Origin: Sphaerolaimus hirsutus | Taxonomy: Eukaryota > Nematoda > Chromadorea > Monhysterida > Sphaerolaimidae | DNA length: 64,000 bases | Direction of reading: 5' to 3' | Assembly (NCBI GenBank): GCA_964036195.1 | Contig: OZ038457.1 | Coordinates: 6,165,147 to 6,229,146, forward strand | In this document: in pieces, positions 1 to 15,000 of the stretch | How the letters are laid out: each line of letters opens with the position of its first letter | How positions within the stretch are numbered: the stretch's first letter is position 1 | The notes under the pieces: model-generated | What the model was told of the DNA's origin: nothing | The model's input: the letters and a program-made list of their open reading frames with translations, nothing else | The model's database searches: none | Program-made: the position numbers and the translations under genes

Positions 1-93
1 CTATAGTCGATCAAAATGTTGCACAGCGCCTCCCGTCGCTCAGAATCTTTTTGAAGCATGAAAAACGACGCTGTCGCTGAGCCGACAGTCACG
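1..93 (-). CDS. Ask1: Ask1 exon 19 (start of C-terminal region), cut by window edge
   Basis: On the minus strand after the acceptor CACCCCCAG, the reading frame gives [19 protein letters not shown], matching the conserved segment of MAP3K5/6/15 that opens the C-terminal helical region. The phase (2) matches the preceding exon. The frame is open to the window edge, so coding sequence or the next donor lies just outside. Confidence 0.85.
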
Positions 94-3000
94 CTGGGGG
101 TGGCTACTGTTGTGTTAACGGAGTCTGTGGATATCCTGCGGGGGGGGGGGGGTGGGGTAAATTTACTTGACAGGTTTTTTTAAGCGAGCTAGGCAATTTG
201 TTTGAACGTATTATAAATACAGGGTGCGGCAATTTAGACGGACCCCATAAAGTTTTGAATAACTTGTCACTGGGTAGTCGGATTAACGTCACATTTTAGG
301 TCAACATTAAGAACTAAATAGGAAAGGAGCCCTGAAAATATGGCAGCGATAGCTCTACTCGTTCTCAAGGTATTCATGCAAACGCGTAATTGTCACTTTA
401 CCACCACCCCGTGATAGGTTTCAAACGGGATCCACTTTCGGGACCCGGATCCAGTGGCATGCCAAAATGCGTGCTCGCGCACCACTAATCCGCATTACCG
501 ATAAGGAAATCTGCAGACGCTTGCGTAATTGGTTGTAAAGCAAGGTGGCAGTAAAGCGGAAATTTTTGTGTTTGCATAAATAACTTGAGAACGAGTGGAG
601 CTATCGCAGCCATATTTTCAGGGCTCCTTTTCTATTTAGTTGTTAATGTTGTCCTAAAATTTGACGTTAATCCGACTACCCAGTGACAAGTTATTCAAAA
701 CTTTATGGGGTTCCGTCTAAATTGCCGCACCCTGTATGTTATTTGCGTTTTAATCACATTTCCCGAATTCCCGATGTGAGTAAATATTTAGGTTGAGACT
801 CATTTAAGAATTAGTAGTTAAGAATAAGAAATGCTATTTACCATTTGAAGTCTCTACTTCTAAAAGTCGATAAGTCCAAAAAGATTTTTAATTTTTGGCT
901 ATGTTTCCAATTCTCTGCCAACAATAGGAAAATAAAACGTAAAATGTTCCGTCTCTGCTCTCAACATAATATATGAGAGAACAGTACTCTTACAACAGCC
1001 TTTGCTTGCCACAGGCCGTTGGACAGGAACAAAAATGAGTGGAAATGATACCGAAATTGTTTTCCTTCGAAAATGGTGAAAAATGTATGGGTCCAAATCT
1101 AGATGCCGTTTAATTGTTTTCCTAATTTAAGACTCATCAACTTTTAAAAGTGAACCCCTCACATATTATCCGCAGTGTTTCTAGACATGCAGATATCGGT
1201 ACAAATAAGCTCATTTCCGAACTGGGGGCAGTCCCAAGTAGGGTTGGCCGATGTTTTTTTTAAAACGTTTTTTTTAAACAACAACGTTTTTTTCAAAAAG
1301 AACATGACGTCCGAAATGTTGTTTTTTAAAAAAAACATCGGCCGAAATTTTTAGTACTAAGCACTAGACATTTTGCAAAATTTTTGCGCGCAAGCGCGCA
1401 ATTTCACACACAAATTGATATTGTTGGTTGTTTTCACTGCTTTTGTAGCATTTTTAGTATCATACCATGCATTACTATGTGCTACCATGGGTGAAAAAGC
1501 CATCATATGATGCTGTAGTATATCATATTGAGGTAATGTGCTTCCATGTACCTCCACAGTGTGTAACATCACTCCCAAAGTAACAACCTCCTTTTAGAAC
1601 CTTGTTTGATCACTATTCCGTGCCAAACTTCACTCGAAGTCACAAACATTCGACTATAAGCCGATATACGAACATGTCGACAAAAAATTGATATTTTTGA
1701 CACAAATCACCACTTATAATGCTATCCCATGGCTCCACAGCCATTATATGGTCATATTTAACATCACAGAGTATTGCCAGTGTCTGATATACCTATATAT
1801 GTTGACACTAGGTCATATCTGGGAGCTTTTAAAAAAACAACGTTTTTTATTAGAAAAAAACGTTTTTTTATTTAAAAAAACGTTTTTTTTCCAACACTAG
1901 TCCCAAGCCCTGTAAAGTGTTAAGTAAAGTAAAGTGTCAAATGTAAAGTCAAATGCAAAGTAAAGTGTCAATCAAAACAAAAAAGAAAAGATTTTATTAC
2001 CGAACTTTCATGACAATTGACAGATTACTTTGCATTTGATTTTACATTTGACACTTTACTTTACACTTTACAGGGCTTGGGACTGCAACCTGACCGACGC
2101 AAAAATTAATACCACAAAATACACTACCGTGCAGAATTGTTGAGACTTTTCACCCATAGAAAAAATAAGTATGTCAGCCACCATTGGCGTTGGCGCCAGC
2201 GCCATGGAACGTTGTATATGTATGTAAATATACATACAAAAACAGCAAAAAGCGCACCATTGAGTGTATTTATAACGATTTTAGGCCACAAGGAGCAAAA
2301 CTGATGATAATACCTTGCGTGTGATGAAAAATGCGCGCTTGCGCGCATAATTTTTTACGCTGACATTGAAAAAGTCGCATTTTCCGGTCACTTTCTGGTC
2401 TCGCCCCGGGAAGGGGGGGGGGGGGGCTGCAGCCCCCCCCCCCTGGATACGGCCCTGCAGAGAAATGCTGATAGAAACATAAATATTGTGAACAAAAATA
2501 CCTAAGTCAATATATCAGTATATAAAAAGATGCGTCAAGCTCCAAGCCACGTCACGCAGTTTTTGATCAGCACTTAGCGATAGATCAATTAACAAACAAT
2601 GAGTAGAAGTAAAAATATATAAATATGTAAATAAATACCTGGAATTTCACAGAATATACATATTTTATATAAAATACATTCTGTTGAATTCTATATTAGG
2701 TATATAAAAACACAAAGTTAGCATCAAGTGTATCTTTTACCTTGCACGCATTTCTTCGGCGATCAATCTGCAACGAAACCTATTACTTATGATTTGTGAG
2801 TTTGTGATAAGCTTGCGCAAATATTTATTTACTGAAACCAATTTGGGCGACCAAAATGCTGCATATTTGGTATTTCGGCATATTTTTGGAAAATTCAAAA
2901 TATTGAAACTCCAAAAAAAAACACTTTTTCTCTACGCCAAACAGTCTTCAAAAACGAATAACATTTTTAATAGGATAACAATTTCACTCCCAAAGTTCGA

Positions 3001-6000
3001 CGAAAAATCGAAAAAACGAAAAATCGGCACGTTTCCCACTAAATCATCATAAGCGTCATTAGAAACAATGCTTTCTAAGTAAGAATTCATCCTTTACTTT
3101 TAAATTATTTATCATTTTTCACCTCTCACCTCACTTCGCTTTTCACTCAACTTCTCATTTCACTTCCCATTTCGCTTTTTGCAGAATTGGCACCTAGCCA
3201 AGAAATCCCCAACCCCCCCCCCCCTACCTGGACAAATGATCGACCACACTAGTGGTGCCCACGTCGACCACGGTGGCCATGGAGCTGCTGGGCGTGACGC
3301 CGGGCGACGGCGACATGGCGCCTAACGGCTGCGTCTCGTCCAGCCGCGCCAGCGCGCCCACTTCGCCAGTCAACGACGACCCGTCGGCGACCAGCGCGCG
3401 CATGTCCGGACTGCGGGGGAGGGGTGTATTTAAGGGGGGCCATTGGGAGTGTGTGGCCTTAACGTTGACGTTTAATAAGCATTATGGGCCCCCACACACT
3501 AGTTGACGTCAAAATTAGTGTCAACTAAATTTTGGTAAATTACCGGTATGTGGTTTCAACTTCATCTCAATTTCATGTGATAGAGCAAAGTTAATTAATC
3601 TTATACAGTGACACTTAACATTCATTGTTTTTGTTAAGTGTGATGCTTTAATTTTTGTGTTATTTAGTTGACATTCAATTGACATTTATTGGCGATGTCA
3701 ACTAGTGTGTGTTGGCCCTATACAGTGTGAATTCACGTTTTTATACGTTTGTACTATGAAGGCTGGAGCAGTGTCGATCCGATTCTAGGTTTGGTTCACT
3801 GCCGTTGACAAATGCTCAATCTTCAAACAAACATTTTTTGATCCCTGTTCTTGCAATAGTTTTCACTTTCACTTTACAGGTGTTAAGTAGACTATGGCTT
3901 TGGCACGCTAGAGGCTAAAAATCTCCTCAATGGGACAACTAATGGAAAAAGGGAGGCTGCCATATGTCGCTGTGCTTAAGCCCCGCCCACTCTTCATCAG
4001 AAACGAAAAAAAAACAATGTAAGAGGAGGAAAGCGTAACTTATAACCAAGTACCGTATTTCCTCGGAATTGACCCAGGGGGTGTATTATTTCGCTAGCAA
4101 ATAGTTTGGAATGTTAATTCGATGGATTTATTATTTCGTCATAACTTTTCGTGAAATATCATAGTAAATAAAGAATAGGCGTTTACGTAACCAAAACTGG
4201 TGATAAATTTGACAAAACAGGACATATTTGGACACATGTATCTACACAAACTAGGTAGTCTATGTGTAGCTGCAATGCAAATTGGCAGCAATAGATATAT
4301 GATGTATGTACATTATTCCAGGCGGGGGGTATTTCGAGGTGGCTATTTTTCCTCAGCACGCTCAGATCTGGGGGTATTTCGAGGGGGGGGGGTATTTTGA
4401 GGGGGGGGGCTATTTTACCTCAGCACGCTCAAACCTTAGAGGTATTTCGAGGGTGTTCAATTCAAGGGGGAGATAATTCAAGGAAATACGGTAAACAGAG
4501 ATCTCCCTGTCACGGTTGCAAACGGCCGTTTACACGGATTTTTAATGACTTGCAAAATTTACAAAGCATCATGAATAAATATATACAAGTAACTAAATAA
4601 GAAAGAAAAACATCTCAATAAGTACCAGCACAAAGCAACAAAATACAAACAGAAAAGATTTCTTATCCAAAAAATGAGAGGTCATCAGAAATAAATTCCT
4701 TATTCTTTTTTGAGTTTAATGACTTTTTGACTAATGACTAATAACGATTTGACGTATCAAGAAAAAAATTTTCACTCAGCGGACTGCAAAGTCTGCCTCC
4801 AAAATTACTTAGCTTGTAGTCGATAACACGTGAGCAGAATAGTGACGCACGCGCAACGATGGGTAAGTTCTCCAGAAAAAAACACTTTCTGTGTTTTGAG
4901 TTTTTCAAAAATGAATACCTGTGTTTTGAGTTTTTGTCACGAAAAAAACTTGAGTAACTCTGTTATTATTTCTGTGTTTTTCATAAAAACTCGAGTTTTT
5001 TCATAAAATGCAAGTTTTTACTCAAATACAGTGGTTAAATGCAACAACAGTGGTGTTCTCATTACAAATTTGTTTATGCATGTCCAGGGACCGTGTAAAA
5101 TGCGCTGTACAATGTAAACAGTCATGCAAAATGTAAAATAAAAGTTTGAACATTTTGTATTTTTGATGACATTTTACGCTACTGGTTTCACTTGACTAAC
5201 TCATCTTTTGACCCACTAAAGTTTTAAAAAAACACCTTACAAGTGACCAGGTTATGCTTTTGGCAGCTTTGGGGGTAGCTTTGAACTCTGAGCTGGTGGG
5301 TGCAAGTCAATCAGTCAGTGTGAATAACAATTCCAATCATTGTCATAATGACCAAGTGCCATTTTGTTACTTAGGTTGTATTTTGTTACTTGTTATTAAA
5401 TTTGGACCCTTTGTTATCTGTTGATATGGACTTGTGCACATTTCTTATTATGTTCAGTGAAACACAGCACAGTATTCTTCCAATCCAATGAAAAAACTCA
5501 AAAAACTTTTCTGTGTTTCTGTGTTTCTGTGTTCTCCAATAAAAAACTCATTTGAGTTTTGAGTTTTTCAAAATTTTTGAGTTTCCGTGTTTCTGTGTAA
5601 AACAAAAACACAGAAACTCAATGAGTTTCTGTGTTCAATTTCTGTGTTTTCTCCATCGTTGCGCACGCGCCTTCCTAACAAAGGAAAATAATTTGGATAG
5701 AAAAAGGCGGAGTCGCGTAATTTAGTCCACTAATCTATTTGGGTACAATTCTGATTTGTACCTATTAACGATATCGTCATGATAAAGTGCCCTTCAGGAA
5801 AATGCAAAGCCTGTGATACGCGGAGTATACCAAAAATTTGATTACCCCCCCCCCCCAGAAAGACAAAAAGACAATGACGACAAAAATAGACTTGGCACCC
5901 CCCCCCCCCCGAGACGGGTGCCGCAAGCACAGGATACATAAATAATCATAACCGCGAAATCAGCACATGCAACAATGGACAAGGGCAACGTACGTGGACT

Positions 6001-9000
6001 TCTTGGGCTGCGGCATTGAGCTGGCGGCCAGCGGGTCGATGCGTCTGCACGGCAAAGAAACGAGACACATGCTGATTGGCGGCACGTTGCACTCGCGATT
6101 GCCAAATGGACAGACCATTCAGTACTGGGCTACGGGCTATTGGCCCCACACACACTGGATGTCAACTGTTTCGGTGTCAACTCGATTTTATGACACTGTA
6201 GCTTGCAGGACAGTTTTTAAGGGCACATGCAGAAATGTCGAAGAGGAATTTATATTGCCATGTGCATTTGAACACGGTTTCGGGGCCCATAAACTCAAAA
6301 TTTATGAAAAACTGTCGGCCCAATTGTCATCCAGTTGACATTGCCGCATGTGTCCTTCAAAATTCTCCTGCTACCTAAATTCAACCAAAATCGAGTTGAC
6401 ACCGAAACAGTTGACATCCAGTGTGTGTGGCACCAAACCAAAATTCAGTTGACACGAATTTGCGATGTCAATTAGTGTGTGTGGGCCCAATGGTGGGCGG
6501 AAAAAAATTGACGTCGAAAACCGGGCAGATGTAATTTCCGGCATTTTTGGACATTTGCCATTGGCACGGCTTCTTTTTTATCGGTTTTATATTTTCCTAC
6601 GGTCCCGACTACCAAAATGTCTGTCCGTTTAGCACATAAACAACTTGTAGCGGCTCAAAATGGCAGAGATTCACGCAGGTTGTGCAAAGAGTACATAGAT
6701 AGAGTAGACAGGGATCTCCAATGGTGGCATAGCAAAAATGGGGGTGGCATTTTACATAGCGGGGGAGTTAATTAAAATATGCGGGTTATTCTGATCATTT
6801 GAAGTTTTCGTTGGCGAAAATTGGTTGAGAAATGGTAAAGATATGTTGTTTTGAAACTGCATGCATCGTTATTCGTCCAATTATTTATATGGATGGGAGG
6901 TGGAAGTTTGAAGCTAAAGGTAGGGTTCAAACGGGATCCCGATCCCGAATCCCGAGAAATTTCGGGATTTTGTGGGCCCGATCCCGACCCCGATCCCGAA
7001 ACCTCAATCCCGATCCCGAAATTTGAAAAAGCCAATCCCGATCCCGAGACTTTGAAAATTCCAATCCCGATCCCGAAAAAATGCCCCAATCGCGATCCCG
7101 GAAAAATTCACAGACACAAAAGGTGCCGGAAATGGCACTTTTAAAGGACCGTTTTTATATGCAGTTTGCACAAATTTTGTGCGCAAGCGCGCATTTCCTC
7201 ACCTCCCTCTATATCTCTGTTCCATGGGCATGGAGATCACTGCAAATGGACTCGATACAGTGCCCATTACCATAGTTTAAGGTTAATGCACATGCATATA
7301 TGGTAGACAGTGGTGTGAATGACAATGCCAGGCAGCCCATTGCGCAGTGCCTAAATGAATCTACAGCATTGGTTTGAATGCCAATTTTATCCAACGTTTC
7401 TGGCATCCATTGCTTTTGGTGTTTTGGGTCATTTTGTGAAATGTCAGCAAAAAAAACTGAAAACCAATTTTTTTAGGCCTTAATCCCGATCCCGAAAAAA
7501 CACCAATCCCGATCTCGATCCCGATCGCGAAAGGTCAATCCCGATCCCGATCCCGAAATCTCAACAAGCCAATCCCGATCCCGAAAGGCCAACCCGATCC
7601 CAATCCCGAGATCTCAAAAAACCAATCCCGATCCCGATCCCGAAAAGTCAATCCCGTTTGAACCCGAGCTAAACGGCATCAAAATCGGCCAACGTACAAC
7701 AAAATGGTATGACATGAAGGTCTGGTAGGCGCTCCTAATCCTAAAATGCCACCCTTATTCTTTTCTGTTATCAGGGCTTTCCAGGATGTTCACCGTCGCA
7801 GGGCTCGATAGATGCAAAACGATCCTCCCAGGGGGGGGGGGGTAGATAGCTGAAATTTCGGGGTGGACGTAAGGGGGGGGGCGTTAGCGGGATTTGAATA
7901 TTAGTCAGGGTGTAAAAGGGGCAGGCCTGATACGCACATCTGCCCGATACGCACATGTGCCCGTTTTTTCACCTGACACTTTTTCAAGTGATTTTCAGAT
8001 ATGAGTAAAGTGAAAAAAGTTGCGCAATGACATTAGCGAACTTTTTTCACTTCACTCATATCTGAAAATCACTTGAAAATGTGTCATATGAAAAACAGTG
8101 AAAAATGGCTATTTTTCACTGTTTTTTTTTTCATTTGACACATTTTCAAGTGAATTTAAGATATGAGTGAAGTGGAAAAGTTCACTAATGTCATTGCGCA
8201 ACTTTTTTTTCACTTTACTCATATCTGAAAATCACTTGAAAAAGTGTCAAGTGAAAAAAACGGGCACATGTGCGTATCGGGCAGATGTGCGTATCAGTGC
8301 ACCCCCGGTGTAAAAAGCTGAAAATGGTAAATAACCGCTAAAAAAGGTGTAAAATAACCAAAAAAAAGTTAGAAAAATAGCTGAGCGTTGGAGACACCTG
8401 CAATAAGTGGTTACTGCCAAATGCGCCAGCTATTTGTCCATCTCAGACTCCGCTCAGCTATCGATCTGTCCCAGATTTTCACTAAATTTCGCCGATCATT
8501 GTACCTTTCGAAAATTTCAGCTTCAGAATCGCTCATTTTTATACCTTGTTGTCTATTTTTTCAGCTATTATATACCTGTTTGAGCCATCTTTCACCTTGT
8601 TTGAGAGCTTTTATCGCTTTTATCATTGCTATACCTAGAAAACCAACAAATTATATTGAACCCCCTTCCGAAGCAATGATTTGCTATCTATCGAACTCCC
8701 GCGAGTGTCAAAATCTTGGAGACCACTAGTATATATTTACGATGTCGTGTATTGTGTAAATATTTACACCCCAAGAGATTGCACCCAACGATAAGAGTGT
8801 CAATGAATTGATTTTTGGGGATAAAGTGTGCATGATTTGTGAAATGTGATTGAGCGGAAAAAATTCTCTCGACATGCTGTTAAATATACATTCCGAAATT
8901 TCGCCAGGCTTCCATGCTACGTCTACCTAACTCCGTTTGGTTGCCGCCCAAGGTACCTAAATTTCGGAATGTCCGAATATGTCATTAACATGCTATGGAA

Positions 9001-12000
9001 TCTGCTACACATTCGAAAACCTCATATTTACAAGATTCAGCACTGAATTTAGTATTTTGCATTGGAAACCAGAAGCCAGGCAAAAAATATGGCAAAAAGG
9101 AAGTGTCCACATGAGTATTAAAATGGAAATCATGCTTAGTGCAGTGGATAGATAATGAAACTTCTGATAAAAATATCAAAATTAAAAAAATCTGGAATTA
9201 TTCCAATAAAAATGTCTGGAATTGAGAAGTTCCATCTGACCCAGCCAACTGAAAATGAATATTTTGCCAATGTAGTAGAGTATGGTGAAAAAAATTGTGG
9301 AGTGGCCGAAACTTGTGCAGATGCACAAATGACACGTGAAAGCGAAAACTTGTTGAATGCCAAGATTCCATTTTGACTCATTTATATATTTATGTAGACA
9401 ATACTCGGGAATACTATGTTCATTTTTCAGTTGATGGAACACTTATTCCATGGCATTATCAACGATTTGAAACAGCTAAGGTAGGTAACCGGGCATAATC
9501 CCGACTAGGGTTGGAAAAAAGATCGATTTTTTAAATAAAAATCGCTGGGGTCAAAATTAGTCCCATTTCTCTCGAAACTTGCTTCTGAGAGTGATAAAAG
9601 ATGTGTAAATAGATAGGCAGTGCACAGTTATTCTTTATGTGGTAAAATAAATACTGTAGAGCTGTGGAAAAGCTTAAAATTAAGTTATTTTGAAGTTTAA
9701 AAGTAATAAAATTGTTGTATTTGCTGAATAAAATTCCATCGACCATTTGCAATTATGTTTGCAGAAATTGCATGTTTTTGCTGATAACACCATAAAAAAT
9801 CATTTTTGAAGTGAACATGGATGCATTTCCATTAATGTTTGATATGAAAACACATAGCAAAACAATGTATACTTCCCCCCAATGATTCACAGCCTACCTT
9901 ACATGCTTAAAAGCACACAGAAATGGGTGCTACACCACCAAATTGCTTGCAAAATTCATGAAAGAGGCAACTGGTGGCTTGCTTGCATGCGCGCAAATTT
10001 TTTTGCATTTTCCCTAGTGCATGAGTACCACATTTTTTCCCAGCGATTTTTTTTAAAGAAATCGGTGCAGGGGCTGCGATTTTTTTAAATCGGAATTTTA
10101 AAAAAATCGCTTGCCAGCCCTAATCCCGACCTTAACGCCACCCAAAGTGAAGTCTACTGACTGCACACCTTACAATGTAATCTACCATATCCCATCTGAA
10201 TAAACGAACAGACATAGGAATTGTTTCTCATAAGATCACATTGATCCCATTTTGGTGAATTTAGTGCAAAAAGTTTCACGTAGATTTATAGATCAAAATA
10301 TGGTAGTATTCATTGTATAGCGTTTTGTCCGCCTAGTTTAACAAAATTACATTGCCTTTTACTACCCTAATAACCTGTTCTCGTTTTCTAAATTATTATA
10401 CCATCTAAACCCAAAATATTTACATCAACTCATTATTACGGCCCCTATCATTCCATTATGAAATATTTTGAATGTTTATAGAGTGTTTATAAGTCCTACC
10501 ACAGACGTAAACTGCATTTTCACAGGCCACAAAGGCGAGAAGCGACTGCAAAGCAAACAAAATAAAAAGCGGATCCTATGCGCTATGCACACAAATGACG
10601 GCGCCGAGCCAATATCCTCATAAAAAGGTGGCCCGCTTTTATTAAGTTAAGGTGTCAAAAACACTCAAATAAATATTAACTCAGTTTACCGCATTCGACT
10701 AGATTGCAGCTCTAAATACTAATTCTGTCAAACGGAAAATCTCCGAGAAAAAAGCACCACGCGGAATTTTTTTGGGGAGCACGGCAGTGCAGCAAATGTC
10801 ACGTATTTTGGACTAAAATTGCCAGAAATTCGAAACTTGCGAACTCTTGACATTTTATGAACAGAAGAATGTAAGTATTTATGTCAATATAGATATATTT
10901 GGCACTACAACAACACCTAAAAAGCCACACATTTTGACAGTTGTTTTTTGACGGCGGGAACAGCACAAAAATCAATTTAATTACATGGCATTATGGATAA
11001 GTGATAAGAATCATTAGTGATTTTGTCAGTACTGCCACCGGTGTCAACAGACAGGTAAATATTTCAATCGAGTCGAAACACCTTCTAATTAAAAACTAAT
11101 ACCGATAACCTATGTGCTTTTTAAATGCGATGATTTAATGGGATCCCATGCACATTATGTACAGTGAACGTTCAGCCACCGAACCAACTACACCTAGTAA
11201 AATAAAGTATTTACGTAAAAAAAAATAGGGTACCAACTTTCACTGGGAGCACGTAGCGCGGGTTGTAGCAGCTTGCAACAAACAATTGTTTACATTATTC
11301 CGCATTAAATTTGGCTAGATATTATTGTCTGCCATGCGGCCTAGTTTAAAAATCTTTTATAATTTTATTGATCAGAAAACACATTTTTTCAGCTCGATTC
11401 CACGTGCTTCAAATAAGACATATTGTTTGTTACGTCGCCGCGACAAAACGTGCTTTACACCGGAAAAAAATCAACAGAACATCAAAAGCAAGCCGCAATA
11501 TGCGCCGCGTTTGGAAAAAAACAACAACAAAAAATGAAAAGAAACTGACTTATTTCCTCCCGCTTCGACCATCGAAGTTGAACGAAGAAAGTCTGGAAGG
11601 TCATTAAAAACGTGATCGCAAATTTTTTTAGACTAAATAAACTTCAGCCGATTACCTAACTGGAGTTTTTTCAACGAACGGTCAAGAATCACACTTTTTG
11701 AAAAACGTGGATTTTGTAACTATTTACCAATGCGGATTCTGTATTTCAATGACAAAGTAATAATGTCGGACAAAGGAGCGGACAGCGATACATATAAATT
11801 GTCATGTGGAGCGAATCGCAAGAGAAATTTTCTAAAATAAATTTCCACAAAAAAAAGCCCACCACACTCACCCTTCCTGGGCACCAACTTGTCCTGCTTG
11901 GACTTGCCCCCCGAGCCGGTCCTGGTGCGCACCTGCAGCATGTAGGGGTCGGTCAACAGCTGCGCACTGGACGCCCTCTTCGACGGGTCCGGCTCGAAGC

Positions 12001-15000
12001 AGCGCAGTATGAACGCTTGCGCCTCGTCGCTCAGCTCGTCGGGGATGGGCGGGTGCGCTTTGAACATGCCCACTTTGAACATTGCCGCCTGGGGGCCGAG
12101 CTGAGAGGGGGTTGGGGGGGGGGGTTGGGGGTTGGGGGGGAGTTGGGGGGAGTTGGGGGGATTGTGAGGGTAAAAACTTTTTGGGTTTTATTGGGCCCCC
12201 ACACACTGGATGTCAACTGAATTCGTGTAACTAAATGTCAACTGAATTTAAGTGATTTCAACTTATCTATCTGATAGAGCATAGTTAATTTCACATCATG
12301 ACACTTCATTTTCATTATTCCTGTTACGTGTGATGCTTTTTACAAACTTCTTGCGTTGTTCAATTGACACTGAGTTGACGCGAATTTGCGATGCCAATTA
12401 GTGTGTGTGGGCCATTACTGTGCGGCGAAACTTTTGCTACACAAGGGGATAGTTCCCTTACCCAATGGTTTATCACAGTGCACGATGAAAATTTCAAGAA
12501 GAATTTTCGGTATGGGAGCGTTAGCTCAGTAAATATTTCGCACAAACTGTCATTCGGCTCAGAGGACAGCCCTGTAAACTGTCGTGAAATGTCATAAAAA
12601 TTTGCCGTGAAAAATAACAACATTAAGAATTGTCTTTTTATCAGACATTTGACAGGGTGTACGGCTGGCTACTTGTACCAAAGTGAACATGATGCACATA
12701 AATACAACTCACCTCCACAAAGGGAGTTTTCCCAGTGGCCATCTCAATCATAACACAGCCAAAACTCCACACATCAGCCGGGGGTCCATAACCCCTTTGA
12801 CCCCTATCAATAACTTCAGGCGCCATATACTGCAGCGTGCCAGTAAACGTCTCAGTGACCGGATTCAATCCAGCCAGGCGCTTACAGCATCCAAAATCGG
12901 ATATTTTGCACACACCCGAATAGGTGTTCACCAGGACATTGTCGCCCTTAATATCGCGGTGGACGATTTTCTGCGCGTGCAAATAGCGCAAGCCTTCGAC
13001 GATCTGCTTGGCGTAGTAGGCCATGGACAACTCGTTGTCCAATAAAGCGCCCCATTTGGATTGGAGTAAACTTGAAAGGCTGCCTGGTAGAGGGAATATG
13101 GAAGGTTTTTGTGAGGTAGGTTGAAGGTTGGAGGTAGGTTCAAAACTTCAAATGGGCCAACCTCCCGGAACGTGTTCCATGAAAATGCGGAAAAATGACC
13201 CATCTTCGGACACTTCACAGCCGAGATATTGAACGATGTTACGGTGGCTCAGGGTGGAATGCAGCTGGATTTCCTCCATCAGCGGCTGTACTTCATCCGC
13301 GTTTTTGATTTGCACCTCCTTGATTGCGATTGAGCGCTGAAATTGTTTTATTTTTCAATTAAAATTGAATTAAATAAATACTTGTGAAAAATAGCACCCC
13401 CAAAAACTTTTCTGATGAAAAAGAACATTTACAAAAAGGGTGACTTCTTCCAGTCGGGAATGTGATAACCTTGAAAAAGTGCACATAGCTGAGTAATTTC
13501 TTTCACAAATTGTTTTCTAATACGAACATAAGGGTGAATAAGAATGCATGCCAACAAGAATTTCTTTGTAAACTGAGGTTTTCATAGAACAGCACAGCCA
13601 GACTGAACTTTTAGAAACCATCATGATGAATAAGCTCAAACAGAAAAAGCCCCGCGAGAAAGGTGCTGCGGTCGGCACGTCAGACTCTGAAGCAGCGGTT
13701 CAGCAGGGAGGTTTGGGGGGTCACCCCCAACCCCCCCCCCAACATCTATCTTTCCAGGGGCAATTTTTTTAGCTACTTTCCCTCGAACACCCCCCTCCAA
13801 TCGATCAGCTATCTATCTGGAGCGATTTTTTGAGAAATTTCCCCAATTTTCGCTCAAAACAGCTTATTTTCATATTTCCATCGTTTTTCATCGTCAAAAT
13901 CGTAATGAGTTTTGGACTTTGGAATCAGTAACGCTCATGTTCATTATTCCCTATTTTCAACTATTTGCGATGTGGTATGCGCTTACATATTTACCTATTT
14001 TTCGCCCGTTTCTACTCCTTGAAAACACCCCACATAATGAACCCCTCCCCCCCTCAACTCCCTCTCCCAACACAAACCTGAGTCCTCATATCCCTGCCGG
14101 CATACACGACGCCGTAGGTGCCGCGTCCCAACACGGTGCGCGCGCCGCTCTTGTCCGTCTCGTACTCGAACTCGATGCTCGCGTCGACCGTGTCCAGCAC
14201 GATGTCGCCCTGGTTGTCGGCCGTCATCGCCTCGATAAGCGACAGAAATCTGATGGGGGTAATTGGGTATCAGCGGGACTGGGATCGGGTGTTGGGTATT
14301 TGGTATTGGGTGGGTATTGGGTGGTATTGAGTATTGGTAGGGTATTGAGTATTGGTGGAGTATTGGGAGGGTATTGGCTGGTATCAGCGAGACAAAGCGT
14401 GAATGGGCTGCCTGAAAAAATGTAGACCTAAGTTGACTAGTACGGAAGGCACTAGTTTGCGGACCTAAGACACTAGTTTACGGAAACATTCAGAAAACTG
14501 ATAAACAAACAAACTGAAATTCGCAAGCATTTCATTTTACCAGAATGAATTTGGTTCGATCTCCGCCAACAATAGCGGACAGAAATTCCATCACGGATTA
14601 ACTAAATTGCGTTCAAAGCTGATGATACAGTCTGGGAAATTTCGGTCGTAAACTGCTGAGCGTGTGACCCATAGTGCACTGTGTTTATGCACACGTGATT
14701 TACATCGGAATTGAGAAAGTTGCGGAATTGGAAAGTCAGCTTCAAACGTATTTGAATTAACTGAAATTGGGTAGGTAATTATTGCTTCTGATTATTTGTT
14801 TATTTGTGTTTGTGATTATTTGATAATTTATCAGTTTTGGAAATCTAGAAGTGTGTATAAGCCATTCCGGAGTCACACAAATCCACAGAGTCGAGCGGCA
14901 CGTTAATATATACCAACCACCATCAACCGTAAAACCCCGCAGCAGTAAAAAAAAACATCAAAAAACAAAAACCCAACCCTCAACCCCCCCCCCCACCAAC

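Noticed and set aside
3252..3506. Plus-strand frame over a GC-rich block
   Set aside because: Antisense shadow of Ask1 exon 18, ending in a MITE.
5967..6338. Plus-strand 123-codon open frame
   Set aside because: It is antisense to Ask1 exon 17 and runs into a MITE; no domain, and the minus strand has strong splice signals in phase with the gene.
8388..8729. Plus-strand 113-codon frame with hydrophobic stretches
   Set aside because: Starts beside a transposon end in a large intron; no splice context, no homology recognised; probably chance.
11804..12220. Plus-strand 138-codon frame rich in Gly/Leu
   Set aside because: Antisense to the last kinase exon and a G-tract; the minus strand clearly encodes the kinase C-lobe.
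13919..14425. Plus-strand 168-codon frame
   Set aside because: Antisense to the kinase glycine-loop exon plus a GTATTGGG microsatellite.
14540..14600. GGTTCGATCTCC motif resembling a tRNA B box
   Set aside because: No matching A box, acceptor stem or anticodon arm could be folded around it.
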